Assembly (NCBI RefSeq): GCF_000177235.2
Contig: NC_014829.1
Coordinates: 1,364,001-1,428,000 of the forward strand
Direction of reading: 5' to 3'
Length of the DNA: 64,000 bases
DNA from: Evansella cellulosilytica DSM 2522
GTDB taxonomy: Bacteria > Bacillota > Bacilli > Bacillales > Salisediminibacteriaceae
Both the position numbers and the translations under genes were made by a program. This document shows, one piece after another, positions 28,672 through 36,429 of the stretch. Every line of letters begins with the position of its first letter. Positions within the stretch are counted from its first letter, which is position 1. The notes under the pieces were generated by a model, which did not search any database, had not been told where the DNA came from, and was given only the letters and a program-made list of their open reading frames with translations.

Positions 28672-29127
28672 ATGGAGGAAAGCTGTTTTATTTGTAACAA
28701 ACATCAAGGAACGATAATAACATCTGGTGCTACCATCTACGAAGACGATTATATTTTTGTTGGACATATTGATAATAACGGAAAACCGAATTATTTAGGA
28801 CACATTATGATTGATTTAAAGAGGCATGTTCCTACCCTTGCAGAAATGAATCCAGAAGAAGCAAAGACATTTGGAGTGATTATGGCGAGATTAAGTAGAG
28901 CACTGAAAGAGACTGAAGGTGCTGAGCATGTCTATGCGCTTGTGTCGGGAAACGCCGTTCCACATCTGCATATGCACTTAGTTGCTCGCTATCCAAATAC
29001 GCATGAGCAGTTTTGGGGACCATTTGCAGTTTATGACGATCCAAATGCAAGGATGGGTGAAAACAGTGACGTAATTCAGTTATGTAATAGACTAAAAGAT
29101 TATTTAGAGACAAATCCATATGAGTAA
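28672..29127 (+). CDS. HIT-family hydrolase
   Basis: 151 residues with the histidine triad VPHLHMHLVARYP near residue 103 and a zinc-finger-like CFICNKH at the N-terminus. HIT proteins hydrolyse or transfer nucleotides (AMP-lysine, AMP-amino acid adducts, ApnA). ATG 28672 is preferred over 28669 for ribosome-site spacing (GGAGGG). It is the first gene behind the T-box, an unusual target for that regulation. Hydrolysis of aminoacyl-adenylates by HINT-type enzymes offers a possible link to tRNA charging. It overlaps the next gene by 8 bp. Confidence 0.85.
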   Translation: MEESCFICNKHQGTIITSGATIYEDDYIFVGHIDNNGKPNYLGHIMIDLKRHVPTLAEMNPEEAKTFGVIMARLSRALKETEGAEHVYALVSGNAVPHLHMHLVARYPNTHEQFWGPFAVYDDPNARMGENSDVIQLCNRLKDYLETNPYE

Positions 29128-29932
29128 GGTTGGTAAATTTAGTGATTATTGTTGGGTAGGTAGCCAAGAGAATTTTGTAGATGAAATAAACATTAAGAAG
29201 ATAAGTCATATTGTATTAGGACGTTTTGGTGGAAATTCCTCAGCTGGTCAGTATAAAAATGAAGATGGATGTATCGTTTCGGTAAGTGAAGATTTAAATT
29301 GTGAGTTCGTCGTGCTTTTAGATGCACATCAAACAGCTGAAAGTGCAGAATTAGTAGTGTCTACTTTAGCATCTCTTAAACATGATATAAAAAAAATGAT
29401 GACCTATACACCACGAAAAACATTTGATTGCCTCTCCAAACTACTGCTAAACACTTTTGAAAGTAAAAGCTTTAAAGAGGCTTGTAAAAAAGTCCAAGGA
29501 GAAACAGCCTTTTTATGTGCTGTGAGAAAGGAAAAATATCTATGGTGGTTTTCAGTTGGAGACTGTATCCTCTATGTAAATCACCCAGAGCTGTCAGCAC
29601 TTAATGAATATCAGCAAAATCATCGAAGCTTTTATGAATGGATTGGTAAAGTTAACACTTTTGAACTGGAGGTTCCTAGTTTCAGTATTGGTACAAAGGA
29701 GCTTAGACAAGGGAGGAATCAAATGTTTTTAACTACTGATGGACTAGTGGAATGTCCTAACGTAGATTTTGCAAATCCAAAAAGAATATTTCACTCATTT
29801 GAGAAGTTTACAAATGAGGAAATGGTTTGGAATTTATTAAATGTGATTAAGAATAATAATGGACGAGATAGTACGACAATTTTATCATGGTTTGTTGATA
29901 TTGATTTAGCTGGAAGTCAACCAAGCAAATGA
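29120..29932 (+). CDS. PP2C-like protein phosphatase domain protein
   Basis: 270 residues with PP2C motifs in order: GQYKNEDGCIV, VVLLDAHQ (in place of the usual DGHGG), WWFSVGDC, TTDGLVECP and GRDSTTILSW. The metal-binding Asp residues seem kept, so it may be active on Ser/Thr phosphate, but the altered DAHQ motif leaves room for doubt. The start overlaps the HIT stop codon (ATGAGTAA), so the two are co-translated under the T-box. Partner kinase not in the window. Confidence 0.7.
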   Translation: MSKVGKFSDYCWVGSQENFVDEINIKKISHIVLGRFGGNSSAGQYKNEDGCIVSVSEDLNCEFVVLLDAHQTAESAELVVSTLASLKHDIKKMMTYTPRKTFDCLSKLLLNTFESKSFKEACKKVQGETAFLCAVRKEKYLWWFSVGDCILYVNHPELSALNEYQQNHRSFYEWIGKVNTFELEVPSFSIGTKELRQGRNQMFLTTDGLVECPNVDFANPKRIFHSFEKFTNEEMVWNLLNVIKNNNGRDSTTILSWFVDIDLAGSQPSK

Positions 29933-29983
29933 GTTCTTCCATGAGACTCATATAAAACAAGCAAAGAAGGGGTATGTTTTACG

Positions 29984-30352
29984 ATGAATTATGAGGAAGC
30001 ATTAAAAAAATATATAGAAGCTACAAACACACATGACTTTAATAATGTAAAGAAGGTCCTTCATGACAAAGCGATTTATTGGTTTACAAATAAGACATGT
30101 ACGAGTATAAGTGATATTCAAAATTACTTTGAAAATGCTTGGAAACTTATAAAAGAAGAGGTTTATACCGCTAAAGACATACAGTGGATTTCAACTGATC
30201 AAAATTCAGCAACTTGTATTTACACATACCATTATGAGGGATATTATAACGGTAAATTAGTGTCAGGGAATGGTAGAGCAACAAACATATTTATAAAGAC
30301 AAACAACAATGAATGGAAGTTAATACATGAACATTTGAGTAGTTTAGCGTAG
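29984..30352 (+). CDS. SnoaL/NTF2-like small protein
   Basis: 122 residues with the pattern of the NTF2-like fold: an N-terminal helix (YEEALKKYIEATNTHDF), IYWFTNKTCTSISDIQNYFENAW, then beta strands ending WKLIHEHLSSL, typical of the nuclear-transport-factor-2/DUF4440 group. These bind small ligands or act as simple enzymes; no specific role can be given. AAGAAGGGG precedes ATG 29984. Confidence 0.7.
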   Translation: MNYEEALKKYIEATNTHDFNNVKKVLHDKAIYWFTNKTCTSISDIQNYFENAWKLIKEEVYTAKDIQWISTDQNSATCIYTYHYEGYYNGKLVSGNGRATNIFIKTNNNEWKLIHEHLSSLA

Positions 30353-30435
30353 TATTGAGGTCTACGAACTTAGTTTCGAACTAAAAGCGAAAAATTGGTT
30401 TGAAAATTTAATCACTAATACAGGAGTGATATTGG

Positions 30436-31095
30436 ATGGAAGTTCAAGACTTAGCCACTCAATTTACATTAATAGCGGACAAGGAAAAAGCAGTACGTAT
30501 GTCTGCCTATATGAAAAATCGATTTGAATTTTTCGGAATTCAAACCCCAGAAAGAAGAAAGGTTGTTTCCACAGTATTTAAAGAATGGGAAGTAGGAAAG
30601 AAACCTATTGACTGGAAGTTTGTATTTGATCTTTGGAAACAGAGTGAGAGGGAATACCAATATGTTGCAGTTGATTATTTAATAAAATCAAAAAAATACT
30701 TATCTGCTGATGATTTAACACAGGTGAAGGAATTGATAATTTCAAAGTCGTGGTGGGATACGGTCGATGCAATTGCAAGCGGTGTTGTTGGCTATATTGT
30801 AAGGACTTTTCCTGAACAAGTTAAGATGATGGACGATTGGATTGAAGATGACAACATGTGGGTAAAGAGGACAGCCCTCTTGCATCAACTATCCTTTAAG
30901 GAAAATACGGATGAAGAACGGTTATTTTATTATTGTGAAAAGCATGCAAGTGATAAGGAGTTTTTTATCGCAAAAGCAATTGGATGGGCTTTAAGAGAAT
31001 ATGGAAAAACTAAACCACAATCCGTTATTACATTTGTTGAAAAAACGCCACTTCAAAACCTTAGCAAACGTGAAGCACTTAAACATTTGAAGTGA
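30436..31095 (+). CDS. DNA alkylation repair protein (AlkD-like)
   Basis: 219 residues of HEAT-like helical repeats. The family blocks FFGIQTPERRKV, SKSWWDTVDAIASGVVG, WVKRTALLHQLSFK and FFIAKAIGWALREYGKT are those of the AlkD/YhaZ-type glycosylases, which excise alkylated purines by trapping the distorted backbone. The catalytic Asp (WWDTVD) is present. ATG 30436 is taken. A class II palindrome, broken by a MITE, starts 10 bp after the stop. Confidence 0.88.
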   Translation: MEVQDLATQFTLIADKEKAVRMSAYMKNRFEFFGIQTPERRKVVSTVFKEWEVGKKPIDWKFVFDLWKQSEREYQYVAVDYLIKSKKYLSADDLTQVKELIISKSWWDTVDAIASGVVGYIVRTFPEQVKMMDDWIEDDNMWVKRTALLHQLSFKENTDEERLFYYCEKHASDKEFFIAKAIGWALREYGKTKPQSVITFVEKTPLQNLSKREALKHLK

Positions 31096-31105
31096 TAGGG
31101 TGATA

Positions 31106-31507
31106 GGGGACGGTTCGAGACCGCTGAAAAAGTGTAAAAATTAATATATTGTTGCATGATTATTCAGAGGACCTAATTAGAGAAAGAGTTGATGAGACCG
31201 AAGCAAGCGAGGTAACTGTCTCTTCCTCTACGAGCATATTCTTTGAAGCGTATCCGTCGAGACAACTCGAAGCATTAGCGACGAAGAAACGCTCGTTCCT
31301 GCGGGAGTAAAGGCAGAGGTAAGACCCCGCAGATGCGCAGCATAGAGGAGGCTTACCAGCCGCCCGCGGAAAGCGAGTTTGCATAGGTCTCTTCAACCCC
31401 TATATTCTAATAACCTTATATTTATTAGGAGGATCTCTAATTGCAAGTACTTTTTCACTGATTCCGGACGGTTCTCGTTTGCCAATGCAAACGAGAACCG
31501 TCCCTCT
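31106..31507. repeat. REP-like palindrome, class II, split by MITE copy 3
   Basis: GGGGACGGTT lies left of the MITE and GGACGGTTCTCGTTTGCC with its full complementary arm (to about 31505) lies right. Removing the MITE and one 8-bp duplication restores a standard class II palindrome that starts 10 bp after the alkD-type stop. Confidence 0.8.
31116..31465 (-). mobile_element. MITE family M1, copy 3 (full length, 350 bp, inverted)
   Basis: Inverted relative to copies 1 and 2, and exactly as long as copy 2. It is bounded by an 8-bp target duplication GGACGGTT (31108-31115 and 31466-31473), so the insertion point inside a REP arm is exact. Ends are CGAGACCGCTGAAAAAGTG and GTACTTTTTCACTGATTCC. It encodes no protein; the 78-codon frame is spurious and is shared with copy 2. 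Confidence 0.85.
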
Positions 31508-31522
31508 TTGCCCTCTTTGCCG

Positions 31523-31560
31523 TTTTTGTACCAAATGCATGGAAAATAATGTTAAAATAA
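31523..31560 (+). promoter_or_regulatory. Recurring promoter-like motif, site 1
   Basis: TTTTTGTACC-N8-TGGAAAATAATGTTAAAATAA, one of five similar sites (others near 35095, 47991, 55761, 57583). TGTTAAAAT resembles an extended -10 box. Upstream of the methyltransferase-like gene. Confidence 0.4.
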
Positions 31561-31640
31561 AAAGGAGGGATAATACGAGGAAGTAGTTAGTATTTCCAAC
31601 TTGGTTTATCGCTTAAATTATTTTAGTTGAGGTGAGTAAG

Positions 31641-32348
31641 TTGAGTAAAGTTGAGCAGAGTACAAAGTTAGATTTAGAGAGAATTATTTTTATTGGAAGA
31701 ACCTATGAAGAGTATGTGAAAATGTTTTTGCTTTCGGAAAAAGAATTGAAAGGCAAGAAAATACTCGATTGCCCAGCAGGAGCATGTTCCTTTACTGCTA
31801 TTGGAAATGATCTGGGGATAGATGTAACAGCATGTGATATTGCATATGATCATACAATTGAAGATTTAAAAACGAAAGGTATTCAGGATATTGAACATTC
31901 GATGACACTTATGGAAAAAGTTAAAAGTAACTATAAGTGGGATTACTTCAAAGGTATAGACGGTCTTAGAAAGCATCGATTAAGTGCATTGCAGGATTGT
32001 TCAAAAGATATGAAGAAGAATAGAAAGCGGTACATACCGGTTCAATTACCTTCGTTACCGTTTAAAAATGAAGAATTTGATATTCTTCTGTCTGCAAATT
32101 TTCTATTTATGTATTCTGATAGATTAGATTATCAATTTCACATAGAGACCTTAACGGAGTTATTAAGGGTTACGAAAGAAGAAATTCGTATTTTTCCTTT
32201 AGTTGATTTAGAAGGAAAGCGATATGAACATTTAGATAAAATGATACATTACCTTACTACTAACGGTTGTATAGTCGAAGAAGTTACTGTGCCGTATGAG
32301 TTTCAAATAAATGCTAATGCCATGTTAAAAATAAAAAAGGTTAAGTAA
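31641..32348 (+). CDS. SAM-dependent methyltransferase-like protein
   Basis: 235 residues from TTG 31641, which has GAGGTGA ahead; a GTG at 31632 is also in frame. KKILDCPAGACSFTAIG fits the SAM-binding glycine loop in a variant form (CPAGACS). FDILLSANFLFMYSDRLDYQFH is the usual motif II-III area, followed by LTELLRVTKEEIRIFPL. Substrate unknown. Single gene or first of a small accessory cluster. Confidence 0.65.
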   Translation: MSKVEQSTKLDLERIIFIGRTYEEYVKMFLLSEKELKGKKILDCPAGACSFTAIGNDLGIDVTACDIAYDHTIEDLKTKGIQDIEHSMTLMEKVKSNYKWDYFKGIDGLRKHRLSALQDCSKDMKKNRKRYIPVQLPSLPFKNEEFDILLSANFLFMYSDRLDYQFHIETLTELLRVTKEEIRIFPLVDLEGKRYEHLDKMIHYLTTNGCIVEEVTVPYEFQINANAMLKIKKVK

Positions 32349-32426
32349 TTGAAATGGGGAACGGTGTGTTTGTCGGTGAGTTTAGAGCAACTAAGAAAAT
32401 AATAATTGATAGAAATGAGGAAATTA

Positions 32427-32891
32427 ATGATTACACTAAATCCAATTGGTGTTGCTTATAATAGTAGGATTGAAATTAAAGATGACTACTGGGGAGAAGT
32501 AGTTAGTAAGATTATGTTGGATAGTTCTCTTCCAGAGGATGCCTTTAATGAAATAGATTCATTTTCACACTTGGAGATAATATTTTACTTCCACAAGGTA
32601 GAGAAAGATAAAATAATTACAGGTGCTAGACATCCAAGAAACGATACAACGTTACCAAAAGTTGGCATATTTGCTCAACGAGGGAAAAATAGACCTAATC
32701 AATTAGGGCTTACAACGGTGAAATTAATTAGGAGAGACGGAAGAGAGTTAACTGTGTCAGGTCTCGATTGTATAAATGAAACGCCAATTTTAGACATAAA
32801 ACCAGTGATGCAAGAATTTACTCCAGTGGACGAAATTGCCCAGCCTAAATGGACACACAACATCATGAAAAATTATTGGAGCATAGGTTAG
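32427..32891 (+). CDS. TrmO/TsaA-type tRNA methyltransferase
   Basis: 154 residues. NPIGVAYNSR at the start, SHLEIIFYFH, ARHPRNDTTLPKVGIFAQRGKNRPN, and VSGLDCINETPILDIKP define the UPF0066/TrmO (YaeB) beta-barrel family, which N6-methylates t6A37 of tRNA-Thr in E. coli. The C-terminal dimer domain of E. coli TrmO is missing, as in many short members. ATG 32427 has TGAGGA ahead; upstream in-frame starts lack a site. Confidence 0.8.
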   Translation: MITLNPIGVAYNSRIEIKDDYWGEVVSKIMLDSSLPEDAFNEIDSFSHLEIIFYFHKVEKDKIITGARHPRNDTTLPKVGIFAQRGKNRPNQLGLTTVKLIRRDGRELTVSGLDCINETPILDIKPVMQEFTPVDEIAQPKWTHNIMKNYWSIG

Positions 32892-33096
32892 CATTCCAGT
32901 AGAAGGCTTAAAAACGTGAGGGTAGGGTACAAACAGTGTGACGAGAGAAAAATGAGTATATCAGAAGGGGGGGAGTCGACTAAAGCTTAGTTTTTTTAAC
33001 TGGCGTATAAAATAGAGATACATCTTTATTTTGTAAGTATGTGAACGGGTATAGAGCATAACTTGAAGAAATAAAGAAAGAAAGTGGGTTATATAA

Positions 33097-33561
33097 ATGG
33101 TATATAAGTTTAGTGTTATGACCCAAGAACAAGCAGAAAATATTGCATTTAACTGGCGTTATGATGGGAAATATTCTTTTTATAATATGGAAGCTGATAA
33201 AGAGGATTTAGAAGAATTTTTAAACCGGGAAGAACGAGGCAATTCAACGTTTGCTGTAACAAAATCAGATGAAATGGTTGCTTTTATTAGTTTTGATAAG
33301 GTTGCTGATAGAATTTTTGATATTAGTTTAGGTATGAGACCTGATTTAACAGGAAAAGGCAATGGAATAGAATTTCTAAGAGCTGGTATTAACTTCATTA
33401 AATCAGAAGTTAAACCTGAAAAAATTACCTTATCGGTTGCAACCTTTAATCAAAGAGCGATAAAATTGTACAGGAAAGTTGGATTTAAAGATGTCGATAC
33501 TTTTATGCAACCTACGAATGGGAGTACATTTGAATTTTTGAAAATGGAATATAGGTGTTAG
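33097..33561 (+). CDS. GNAT-family N-acetyltransferase
   Basis: 154 residues. The acetyl-CoA loop is LTGKGNGIEFLRAG (Q/RxxGxG/A type), followed by LSVATFNQRAIKLYRKVGFKDV, the usual end of RimI-like GNAT domains. Acceptor substrate unknown. ATG 33097 follows GAAAGTGG. Confidence 0.85.
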   Translation: MVYKFSVMTQEQAENIAFNWRYDGKYSFYNMEADKEDLEEFLNREERGNSTFAVTKSDEMVAFISFDKVADRIFDISLGMRPDLTGKGNGIEFLRAGINFIKSEVKPEKITLSVATFNQRAIKLYRKVGFKDVDTFMQPTNGSTFEFLKMEYRC

Positions 33562-33637
33562 TCATCTTCAATAACTTAGTACAAGAATCTGTAGCTGATT
33601 TAAATAGATAAAGGTTGTTAATAACGGAGGGGACTTT

Positions 33638-34231
33638 ATGAAGCAATTAGTTACAGTATTTTTGGTGGCAGCATTAGTTGGTTTATCCGCATGTTCTTCC
33701 AATTTTGATATGGATGAAACTGAGGTAGAGGAAATAAAAGTATCATTTTTCAAAGACTTCGGAAGTGTAAACGAGGATAATCATATGACAATACGAGAAA
33801 AAGAAGAGATAAAAGAGGGCACTGAAAAGGTGGTGTTCTTTCACTTTTTCAGTGTTCCTAAGCAATGTGCGTAGCCGTCGCAAACGTTAAAAAGCCTGAT
33901 AGGAATGGGGTTCTCCTATCAGGCGAGCGTAGCCATTGCAATACAAATAAAAGGCACTGAAAAAGTTGGTTTGTACTTTTTCAGTGGCCTCGAGATAAAA
34001 GCATTTGTTGATGCTATCAATACTTCCAAAAGAATGAAAGGAAGTGTTGATATGCCAGAGGGTGATTATGATTTAAGTTTCATATCTTTAGATGGTACGC
34101 TAGATGGTTTTCATATATGGATATCAGAGGAATCTTTGGCTGGAACAATAATACATATAACAGATACCGAAGCGGCATATAAATTAACAAAAAAGTCCAC
34201 AAATACAATAAGAGACATATTGTCTGATTAA
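33638..34231 (+). pseudogene. YhfM-like lipoprotein gene interrupted by a MITE
   Basis: The first 59 codons give a signal peptide with lipobox GLSAC and a short mature part ending EEIK. The frame then runs into a 176-bp insert and stops. The rest resumes at 34002 with AFVDAINTSKRMKGSVDMPE and ends at 34231. The 10-bp duplication GAGATAAAAG flanks the insert (33806-33815 and 33992-34001). Removing insert and one duplicate rejoins the frame exactly (EEIKAFVDAIN) to give a 135-residue lipoprotein. The C-terminal part looks like the small YhfM-type domain. A ribosome site (CGGAGGGG) is present, so a truncated 78-residue product may still be made. Confidence 0.8.
33816..33991. mobile_element. MITE-like palindromic element M2 (176 bp) inside the lipoprotein gene
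   Basis: Each end is itself a hairpin: GGCACTGAAAA...CTTTTTCAGTG on the left and GGCACTGAAAAAGT...ACTTTTTCAGTGGCC on the right. The middle holds a perfect GCCTGATAGGA/TCCTATCAGGC stem. Target duplication is 8 to 10 bp. Its CACTGAAAAAGT ends resemble those of the M1 MITEs, so a common transposase is possible. Confidence 0.75.
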
Positions 34232-34326
34232 TCGTTAATTATAGGAATACTTCTGCTCAAAGAGTAAAATAAATGATGTTTTATTTTGCTAACAGGAAGG
34301 TTTCAGCAAGAAAGGAGTGAAAAGTT

Positions 34327-34500
34327 TTGAATAAATACATTCAAAATATGATTGCTATTGTATTTATTGTTGTATCATTTTTACTATTTTTTGAGTATAG
34401 GGTAGGTATAGATTTTGGTTTATGGCATTTATTTTTAGTCATAGTGGCCGGATATGGAATATATCTTAACTTAACAGCTCTAAAAAAGGTGAGAAGTTAG
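34327..34500 (+). CDS. 57-residue membrane protein
   Basis: A TTG start at 34327 with AAAGGAGTG 7 bp ahead. Two hydrophobic segments (MIAIVFIVVSFLLFF and LWHLFLVIVAGYGIYL) with a short charged loop and a basic C-terminus. The good ribosome site supports it. A class II palindrome begins 12 bp after the stop. No known family. Confidence 0.55.
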   Translation: MNKYIQNMIAIVFIVVSFLLFFEYRVGIDFGLWHLFLVIVAGYGIYLNLTALKKVRS

Positions 34501-34512
34501 ATAGGATGATAA

Positions 34513-34553
34513 GGGACGGTTCTCGTTTGCCACTGGCAAACGAGAACCGTCCC
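34513..34553. repeat. REP-like palindrome, class II
   Basis: GGGACGGTTCTCGTTTGCCA-CT-GGCAAACGAGAACCGTCCC, followed by TCTTTGCACTCTTTGC. Confidence 0.85.
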
Positions 34554-34624
34554 TCTTTGCACTCTTTGCAGAAGAAACTTTGATTATACAATTGACGTCT
34601 ATTTGTAAAAAGGGGGAAATTCGT

Positions 34625-35044
34625 ATGAACCTTATCAAGTTATCCTGCGTTTTGATGGCCTTGTCTTTATTTATGATTACCGGATGTTCTGATATTCGGG
34701 AATTAAAGGATGGAGAAGTTAAGGAAGAGGAAATTATAGAGGTATCCATCGAAAGTATTGATGCAGAAGAAGTTTTATCATTGTGGGAAGATGCTGATAT
34801 TTTTCAATATGACGGTGTTATCTACATGACTAATATAGACTGGGTAGAAGAATTAACAATAACCAAAAATACTCAAATTGGAGAAATAAAAACAAAAAAT
34901 GATGCTAATACAGATTTTGATAATGAAATGTCCAATAAACTTCCTGTTGGTGCGATCATCTATTCGGTTAAGGAAAGAGGGGATATTTTAATTGTTGAAT
35001 ATGATGGAGAAATAAAAAAGTACTTGGCTATAGTTGAAGGATAA
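34625..35044 (+). CDS. Putative lipoprotein
   Basis: 139 residues from ATG 34625 (GGGGGAAA ahead). Signal peptide with lipobox MITGC, then an acidic domain with beta-strand pattern (IFQYDGVIYMTNIDWV ... LPVGAIIYSVKERGDILIVEYDGEIKKYLAIVEG). Its C-terminal pattern recalls small Bacillus lipoproteins of unknown role. Anchored on the outer face of the membrane. Confidence 0.7.
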   Translation: MNLIKLSCVLMALSLFMITGCSDIRELKDGEVKEEEIIEVSIESIDAEEVLSLWEDADIFQYDGVIYMTNIDWVEELTITKNTQIGEIKTKNDANTDFDNEMSNKLPVGAIIYSVKERGDILIVEYDGEIKKYLAIVEG

Positions 35045-35094
35045 TATAGTTGTATGTTTTCAACAATCGTTAGCAAATGTAAAGTGGCATTGTC

Positions 35095-35132
35095 GATTTT
35101 TTTCTAGAAACTGGTAAAAGTGTGTTAAGCTA
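35095..35132 (+). promoter_or_regulatory. Recurring promoter-like motif, site 2 (orphan)
   Basis: TTTTTTCTAGAAACTGGTAA followed by AAGTGTGTTAAGC, very close to site 3 at 47991. No gene follows directly: a class II palindrome begins 11 bp later, so the gene it once served may be lost. The rest of the 345-bp gap 35045-35388 is AT-rich and must contain the promoter of the catabolic cluster, which I could not place. Confidence 0.35.
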
Positions 35133-35142
35133 ATGGTGAAAA

Positions 35143-35182
35143 GGGACGGTTCTCGTTTGCACTCGCAAACGAGAACCGTCCC
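35143..35182. repeat. REP-like palindrome, class II
   Basis: GGGACGGTTCTCGTTTGC-ACTC-GCAAACGAGAACCGTCCC followed by TTTTTGCC. This is the only complete class II copy here that does not follow a recognised stop codon. Confidence 0.85.
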
Positions 35183-35388
35183 TTTTTGCCGTCCATTAAT
35201 TGCATGTATTTAGAAACTTATTGTTAGAAAACATCACAGAATTATGGAGAGAATATTACAAAAATTCGTATAATTGTTACAACTTCATAAAGAAAATCGA
35301 AATCTATTGTTAATATTCAATAATTACTCTTATATTTTCCGGTGATAAAATTTGCTTATAGAAAAATAGAGAAAAAGAGGTGGCAGAT

Positions 35389-36429
35389 ATGAACTACGAA
35401 TTAATTAGATGTGACATGGATCATCCTGGCGATGTATCTGCATTGGCAAAACTATTAAATGAAGAAGAGATTTCTGCAGAGAGTATTCGAGCTATTATTG
35501 CTCAAACAGAAGGGGATGGTTACTCAAGGGGATATGCAACGCTTGCTTTCCAACTACTATTATCAGAAAAATTAAATATTTCACAACAGGAAGTATTTGA
35601 CACCATTCCGATGATGATGATTGGCAAGACCGGTGGTTTAATGACACCTCATTATACGTTATTTATAGAAAAGGAAGATGTAGAAAAAGAAAATAAAGAG
35701 AAACGTTTTAGCTTTGGGGTAGCCTCTACTCGGGTTCTTTTACCAGAAGAAATTGGAACAGTAGCACAAGTTGATTTAGTGGCAGATGCTGTGAATAAGG
35801 CAATGTTAGAGGCAGGCATAGAATCCATTGATGATGTGAAATGTGTGGAAGTGAAGTGTCCTTGGGGTGTTGGTGGAAGCCTTGCAAAAGCCACATCTGC
35901 CCTTGGTTCAGCCGTTGCTTTGAAAGAAGTCGATAGGGAAGTTATCGATGAAGATAGCCTTAATGAAGATCACTCACTATTTTCTGTTAAAACTTCCGTT
36001 TCAGCGGGGCAGGAACAAGTAGCTGCTAGAGTAATAGTAATGGGCAATTCGGTAAAATCTACAAGTAATCTTTATATAGGATCAGGAGTAATGAAGGATG
36101 CTCTTGACTTAAAAGGAATGCAAAGTGCATTCAAAGACGCTGGGATTAATCATAGCGACACATTATCAGAAGAAGAACAGGCAAAAATCGTTCAGGTATT
36201 TGTTAATGCGGGAGCTGATGCAATAAATGAAGTGCGTGGTAGAAGGCACACCATGCATACTGATGCACTAGCTATGCACTCCGGAATAGTCGCAAAAGCC
36301 GTAGCAAATGCTGTTGTAGGAAGCTATGTTGGAGAAACGAGAATATTATGTTCAGCTGGTTCTGAGCACCAGGGGCCTCAAGGATCAAACTTAGTGGCAG
36401 CAGTAATAAGAGTAGGGGGGATTAGATGA
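35389..36429 (+). CDS. Ring-opening amidohydrolase, cyanurate hydrolase/barbiturase family
   Basis: 346 residues in the three-repeat AtzD/TrzD/barbiturase fold. Landmarks are VEVKCPWG (Lys156), the SVSAGQE Ser region (203-205), NSVKSTSNLYIGSGVM, RGRRHTMHTDALAMHSG, and the end motif SAGSEHQGPQGSN (Ser322). The family opens cyclic imide or amide rings in the cytoplasm. Compared from memory with Pseudomonas AtzD, repeat 1 lacks its Lys and Ser (Gln39, Ile78) and repeat 3 its Lys (Asn273). The central Lys-Ser dyad is kept. This suggests a substrate other than cyanurate. ATG 35389 has AAAGAGG 8 bp ahead. First gene of the catabolic cluster. Confidence 0.85.
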   Translation: MNYELIRCDMDHPGDVSALAKLLNEEEISAESIRAIIAQTEGDGYSRGYATLAFQLLLSEKLNISQQEVFDTIPMMMIGKTGGLMTPHYTLFIEKEDVEKENKEKRFSFGVASTRVLLPEEIGTVAQVDLVADAVNKAMLEAGIESIDDVKCVEVKCPWGVGGSLAKATSALGSAVALKEVDREVIDEDSLNEDHSLFSVKTSVSAGQEQVAARVIVMGNSVKSTSNLYIGSGVMKDALDLKGMQSAFKDAGINHSDTLSEEEQAKIVQVFVNAGADAINEVRGRRHTMHTDALAMHSGIVAKAVANAVVGSYVGETRILCSAGSEHQGPQGSNLVAAVIRVGGIR

